NCBI GenBank assembly: GCA_964559135.1
Contig: CAZLGG010000056.1
Span: 1 to 25,895 of the forward strand
DNA from: DRQF01 sp964559135
GTDB taxonomy: Bacteria > Planctomycetota > GCA-002687715 > DRQF01
Length of the DNA stretch: 25,895 bases
Reading direction: 5' to 3'
Part shown: one piece after another, positions 22,926 to 25,895 of the stretch
Position numbering within the stretch: the first letter of the stretch is position 1
How the letters are laid out: each line of letters begins with the position of its first letter
Position numbers and translations under genes: made by a program
Notes under the pieces: model-generated
What the model was told of the DNA's origin: nothing
Database searches by the model: none
The model's input: only the letters and a program-made list of their open reading frames with translations

Positions 22926-23134
22926 ACGTCGATCTTCTCGATCGAGTTCCTCTCCTGCTACGGACCGGAACCCAGGGGTGTGAACATGGGTCATTATTCG
23001 TTCTTCCGATGTGTCGGACGTCGTCCTGGCAAAGTGAGACGATCGTCCGGGTTGGGGCTTCGACCGCCCGGGTCGGCATCATAGAAGACCGCGGCGAGCG
23101 GGGAAGCTTTTTTTCGAATCCGAGGAGAAAACCC

Positions 23135-24064
23135 ATGAAGACCGTTGCGCCCTTCCTCGCCGTTCTGGTGCTCGTTGGATCCGGTTGCATTCATGGGGAC
23201 CGAGGTGGCTCGCGGAATCTCTTCGGCGAACCTCTCGGCCGTCCGCCTCTGGACTGGGCCCAGGAGGCGAAATTGACCCGAGCCCTCCAGCGCGCGGAGG
23301 AAGCTTGGCGCGCCGAGCCTACGAATGTCGACAGAATCGTCTGGTATGGTCGCCACCTCGCGTATGTGGGACGTATCGAGGAAGCGATCGATGTGTACTC
23401 GAGGGGGCTGGAATTGCACCCCGGCGACCCTCGCCTCCTGCGGCATCGCGGTCATCGCTTCATCTCAATCCGTCGCTTCGATGACGCCGTGCGGGATCTG
23501 GAGCGTGCGGCGGATGAAGTTCGGGGCCGGCCGGATCACGTGGAGCAAGACGGGCTGCCCAACGCGCGAGGCATCCCGCGCAGCACTCTGAAGTCGAACA
23601 TCTTCTATCACTTGGGGCTCGCCTACTACCTCCGCCGGGAGTTTGCCGCCGCGCAAGGGGCGTTCGTTCAGGAGTTGGCGGAAGCGGATCTGAACGATGA
23701 CATTCTCGTTTCCGCGGCTTATTGGCTGGCACTTTCGGCGGAACGGCAGGGGCGCCCCCTGGAGGCGGACGCGGCGCTCGTTCCCATTCACGCGGGACTC
23801 GACGTCATCGAAAACCGAGACTATCTTGATCTATGCTTGATGCTGAAAGGAGAGCGCGATCCCCAAGCCCTCTGGCGGACGGCGCAAGCCGCGCCTCCGA
23901 TCCGATGCGCGACTCTGGGATACGGCGTGGGGGCTTTCGAAGCCCTCCACGGTGACGTGGATCGGGCCCTCGAGATTTTCCAGGACGTGGTCGCCTGTGA
24001 AAACCCCTATGCGTTCGGCTGCATCGCCGCCGAGGTGGAACTCGCCCATTGCCTCGACGAATGA
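23135..24064 (+). CDS. Exported TPR-repeat protein, possibly a lipoprotein
   Basis: A 309-aa protein with an N-terminal hydrophobic export segment (5-17). Cys18 follows VLVGSGC; the -3 position is Gly, not the usual Leu, so lipidation is plausible but not certain. The mature part is helical TPR-like sequence: YGRHLAYVGRIEEAIDVYSRGLELHP (71-96) is a clear TPR, with further repeats at about 100-133, 156-189, 190-214 and 261-294. TPR proteins are scaffolds; no enzyme motif is present. Start supported by GAGGAG 7 nt upstream of ATG 23135. The frame is open far upstream only because it runs antisense to the GGDEF gene. Convergent with the asparaginase gene, 30 bp between stops. No named family recognised. 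Confidence 0.8.
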   Translation: MKTVAPFLAVLVLVGSGCIHGDRGGSRNLFGEPLGRPPLDWAQEAKLTRALQRAEEAWRAEPTNVDRIVWYGRHLAYVGRIEEAIDVYSRGLELHPGDPRLLRHRGHRFISIRRFDDAVRDLERAADEVRGRPDHVEQDGLPNARGIPRSTLKSNIFYHLGLAYYLRREFAAAQGAFVQELAEADLNDDILVSAAYWLALSAERQGRPLEADAALVPIHAGLDVIENRDYLDLCLMLKGERDPQALWRTAQAAPPIRCATLGYGVGAFEALHGDVDRALEIFQDVVACENPYAFGCIAAEVELAHCLDE

Positions 24065-24094
24065 AGGTGTTTCCGCGGCTCGCCGACGCTGCTT

Positions 24095-25117
24095 TCAGGG
24101 CGTGAGTTCGCCCCGCAAATCCACCGACATGAGTCGACGGACCTCATCGACGCAGAGGCCCCGCCCGAAAAGATGGAGCAGCTTCGTCATGGCGGCTTCG
24201 GCGGTGAGGTCGCGTCCGCCCACGCAGCCCGCGTCCGCGAGGGCGACTCCCGTGGCGTACTCGGTGAGGTGGACGTTGGCTTCAAAGCACTGGCTCACGA
24301 CGACCACCACCAGGCCCGCGGCCGTCGCGTCGCCGATGGCTTTGATGATGTCACGGTTGCGGCTGGGGCCATTGCCCACTCCATAGGCTTCGAGCACCAA
24401 CCCTTCGAGAGGCGATTCCAAAAATGGGCTCAGCACGCGTGCATCGATGCCGGGGAAAAGCCTCAACGACGCCACCGGCGCCGTACCCATGGCGCGGAGC
24501 CGAAGGGGGCCCTCGGGCATGGGCCTGGCGCGCCGTCGATTCAGCCGAATGCGCACGCCCGTGTGGCCGAGGGGTGGGAAATTGGGGGAGTCGAAAGCCT
24601 GGAATCCCTCGGCGCTGACTTTGACGCTGCGGTTGCCACGGAGGAGTTTGCCTCCGAATTGGATCATGACTTCGGGGATCTCCGCCATCCCCGCCACGGT
24701 GACCGCGTCGACCAGGTTGGAGGCCGCATCGCTGCGGATCTCGCAGAGAGGTATTTGCGATCCGGTCAGAACCACGGGGCGATCCAGGTTCTCGAGCATG
24801 AAGGAGAGAGCGGAGGCCGTATACGCCATGGTGTCGGTGCCGTGGAGGATCACGAAGCCATCGTAGTCCGCGATGCGCTCTGCGACGTCGTTCGCGATAC
24901 GTTGCCAATCCGCGGGCATCATGTCAGCGGAATCGAGAAGCTCCTCGTACTCGACGAGGTCCACGAGCGGGAGTTCGGGGCGTTGGAGCACCTCCATCCG
25001 GTTCAGCTCCTCTCCGAGATGGCCCCGGCGCGTCCCGAATCCGTGGTCGGTCGGAGCCATTCCGATCGTGCCGCCCACGTGGAGCATGCACACGCGCTTT
25101 CGGTCCGTAGGAGCCAT
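24095..25117 (-). CDS. ansA: Type I (cytoplasmic) L-asparaginase
   Basis: Hydrolyses L-asparagine to aspartate and ammonia. The 340-aa protein carries both asparaginase threonine motifs: MLHVGGTIGM (11-20) with Thr17 and FVILHGTDTMAYT (88-100) with Thr94-Asp95, plus Ser63 in LLDSADM and GSQIPLCEIRSDAASNL. The Q-I-P-L-C-E form of that last motif and the lack of a signal peptide mark the type I, E. coli AnsA-like group. Start chosen at ATG 25117: AAGGA lies 8 nt upstream, and the extra 58 residues of the longer open frame (to 25291) are low-complexity and overlap the microprotein gene in another frame. Ends 30 bp from the TPR gene, convergent. Likely cotranscribed with the 40-aa gene 26 bp upstream. 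Confidence 0.93.
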   Translation of the reverse strand: MAPTDRKRVCMLHVGGTIGMAPTDHGFGTRRGHLGEELNRMEVLQRPELPLVDLVEYEELLDSADMMPADWQRIANDVAERIADYDGFVILHGTDTMAYTASALSFMLENLDRPVVLTGSQIPLCEIRSDAASNLVDAVTVAGMAEIPEVMIQFGGKLLRGNRSVKVSAEGFQAFDSPNFPPLGHTGVRIRLNRRRARPMPEGPLRLRAMGTAPVASLRLFPGIDARVLSPFLESPLEGLVLEAYGVGNGPSRNRDIIKAIGDATAAGLVVVVVSQCFEANVHLTEYATGVALADAGCVGGRDLTAEAAMTKLLHLFGRGLCVDEVRRLMSVDLRGELTP

Positions 25118-25143
25118 TCTCGGTGTCCTTTCGGGGCGGGCGC

Positions 25144-25266
25144 TCAGCGCTCGTTCCTCCTTTTGACTTCCTGCCAAGCCAGATACAGGAAGAAGGGGGT
25201 CATGAGAATGAGGACGTACCAGCCCGCATCCTGGATGTGGGCGAGGGGCAGGATCATGGGGTGCAT
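25144..25266 (-). CDS. 40-aa single-span membrane microprotein
   Basis: ATG at 25266 with a near-ideal AAAAGGAG ribosome binding site 8 nt upstream, stop TGA at 25146-25144. The 40-aa product has a polar N-terminal part (MHPMILPLAHIQD), one hydrophobic span (GWYVLILMTPFFLYLAW, residues 15-31) and a basic tail (QEVKRRNER), so it would sit in the inner membrane with the C-terminus inside by the positive-inside rule. The asparaginase gene starts 26 bp downstream with its own ribosome binding site, suggesting one transcript. Not recognised as any named small protein; shape recalls small accessory subunits of membrane complexes. The good ribosome binding site and sensible topology are the whole case for it. 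Confidence 0.6.
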   Translation of the reverse strand: MHPMILPLAHIQDAGWYVLILMTPFFLYLAWQEVKRRNER

Positions 25267-25314
25267 CACTTCGGCTCCTTTTCTTGGGCACGATTCGGGT
25301 TCAGGATGTGCTGG

Positions 25315-25320
25315 ATCCTA
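25315..25320 (-). promoter_or_regulatory. Candidate -10 box of the microprotein-asparaginase unit
   Basis: Minus-strand TAGGAT lies 48 nt before the microprotein ATG in the 74-bp divergent gap 25267-25340. No -35 recognised. Confidence 0.2.
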
Positions 25321-25340
25321 ACCCATTCAGGAGATCGATC

Positions 25341-25889
25341 ATGACGACACCACGAGCACTCATTCCCCTGGCTCCCGGATTCGAGGAAATCGAGGCGGCC
25401 ACCATTGTGGACGTGTTGCGCCGCGGCGGCGTCGACGTGGTCACGGCGGCCCTGGCCCCCGGACTGGTCGAGGGGGCCCACGGCATTCACATGGAAGCGG
25501 ACAAGCGGCTGGGCGACCTCGCCGAGGAGAGTTTCGATGCCATCGTCTTGCCCGGCGGCATGCCCGGGGCCGTTCATCTGCGGGACGACGAACTGGTCCA
25601 GGCCACCCTGAAGCGCCTGGCCCATGACGGGGCCATCACGGCGGCCATCTGTGCCGCTCCCATCGCCTTGTCCCGGGCAGGGATCACCGCCGGACACCGG
25701 GTGACCAGTTATCCCTCGTTCCAGGGCGAGATCGAGGCCCAGGAGTACACCGACGAGCCGGTCGTCGTCGATGGGACCGTGGTCACCAGCCGGGGACCCG
25801 CCACGGCCCTGAGATTCGCCCTGTCCCTCGTCTCCCTCCTGGTGAGCGAGGAGAAGGCCAGGGACGTCGCGGAGAGCATGTTGCTCTGA
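25341..25889 (+). CDS. DJ-1/PfpI-family protein
   Basis: A 182-aa cytosolic protein of the DJ-1/YajL/ThiJ class. Conserved Glu18 (APGFEEIEAA, numbering equal to DJ-1) and nucleophile Cys104 in AAICAAP, the equivalent of DJ-1 Cys106, are both present, with VLPGGMPGAVHL (69-80) and VTSYPSF (121-127). DJ-1's His126 position is Tyr here, as in many bacterial members. Family members have been assigned chaperone, glyoxalase/deglycase and redox-sensing roles; which applies is unresolved. Start ATG 25341 has AGGAG 7 nt upstream; the longer open frame upstream lacks a ribosome binding site. Divergent from the microprotein-asparaginase unit. Full length; only 6 bp of sequence follow. Confidence 0.93.
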   Translation: MTTPRALIPLAPGFEEIEAATIVDVLRRGGVDVVTAALAPGLVEGAHGIHMEADKRLGDLAEESFDAIVLPGGMPGAVHLRDDELVQATLKRLAHDGAITAAICAAPIALSRAGITAGHRVTSYPSFQGEIEAQEYTDEPVVVDGTVVTSRGPATALRFALSLVSLLVSEEKARDVAESMLL

Positions 25890-25895
25890 GCACCG

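Noticed and set aside
22986..23084. A 32-codon frame in the gap before the TPR gene
   Set aside because: No ribosome binding site, Arg/Gly-rich product, no domain.
25118..25291. 58-residue N-terminal extension of the asparaginase
   Set aside because: Pro/Arg/His-rich, no ribosome binding site, and it overlaps the better supported 40-aa microprotein in another frame.
1..25895. tRNA, rRNA, riboswitch or CRISPR
   Set aside because: No cloverleaf, rRNA core, known riboswitch motif or spaced repeat array was seen on reading either strand; a covariance-model scan was not possible here.

Overview
The window is 25.9 kb of GC-rich bacterial chromosome, densely packed with about 20 protein genes. Gaps are short; the longest is 265 bp. 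I see no rRNA, tRNA, CRISPR array or insertion sequence. The gene mix includes a DUF1080 3-keto-disaccharide hydrolase-type secreted protein, a DUF1573 lipoprotein, a GC-rich secreted beta-type protein, an Rpn/PD-(D/E)XK nuclease-family protein and a U32 peptidase with a long C-terminal extension. That mix suggests Planctomycetota or a neighbouring phylum. This is an inference from gene content; the window holds no phylogenetic marker I can place firmly.

Layout. 1-6.9 kb: a U32-family protein (-), a DUF1573 lipoprotein (+), then glyA (serine hydroxymethyltransferase) and a DAACS-family acidic amino acid symporter with a PDZ-like insert (both -). 7-9 kb: a two-gene unit (+) pairing a cytosolic HExxH zinc metallopeptidase with a D-Ala-D-Ala-ligase-like ATP-grasp enzyme. 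9-12.2 kb: a one-polypeptide fusion of a glycerophosphodiester phosphodiesterase and a glycerol-kinase-like FGGY kinase, then a secreted protein of unknown function (both -). 12.5-15.3 kb: a secreted amidohydrolase (+) convergent with a class V aminotransferase (-). 15.4-20.65 kb: a tightly coupled glycan operon (+) of GT2 glycosyltransferase-methyltransferase fusion, DegT-type sugar aminotransferase, PglC-like phosphoglycosyl transferase, FlaA1/PglF-like 4,6-dehydratase and secreted DUF1080 protein; successive genes overlap by 4, 4, 4 and 25 bp. 20.9-25.9 kb: an Rpn-family protein (+), a PAS-like GGDEF diguanylate cyclase (-), a TPR protein (+), type I L-asparaginase preceded by a 40-aa membrane microprotein (-), and a DJ-1/PfpI protein (+).

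How the genes work together. The glycan operon holds the dehydratase, aminotransferase and phosphoglycosyl transferase that could make and load a 4-amino-4,6-dideoxy sugar onto a lipid carrier, plus a GT2/methyltransferase. It has no acetyltransferase, flippase or polymerase. The metallopeptidase/ATP-grasp pair looks like a make-and-break system for peptide or amide bonds and is the best candidate for an under-described system. The phosphodiesterase-kinase fusion would join two steps of glycerophosphodiester salvage. Strong perfect hairpins lie between the Rpn and GGDEF genes and upstream of the GGDEF gene.
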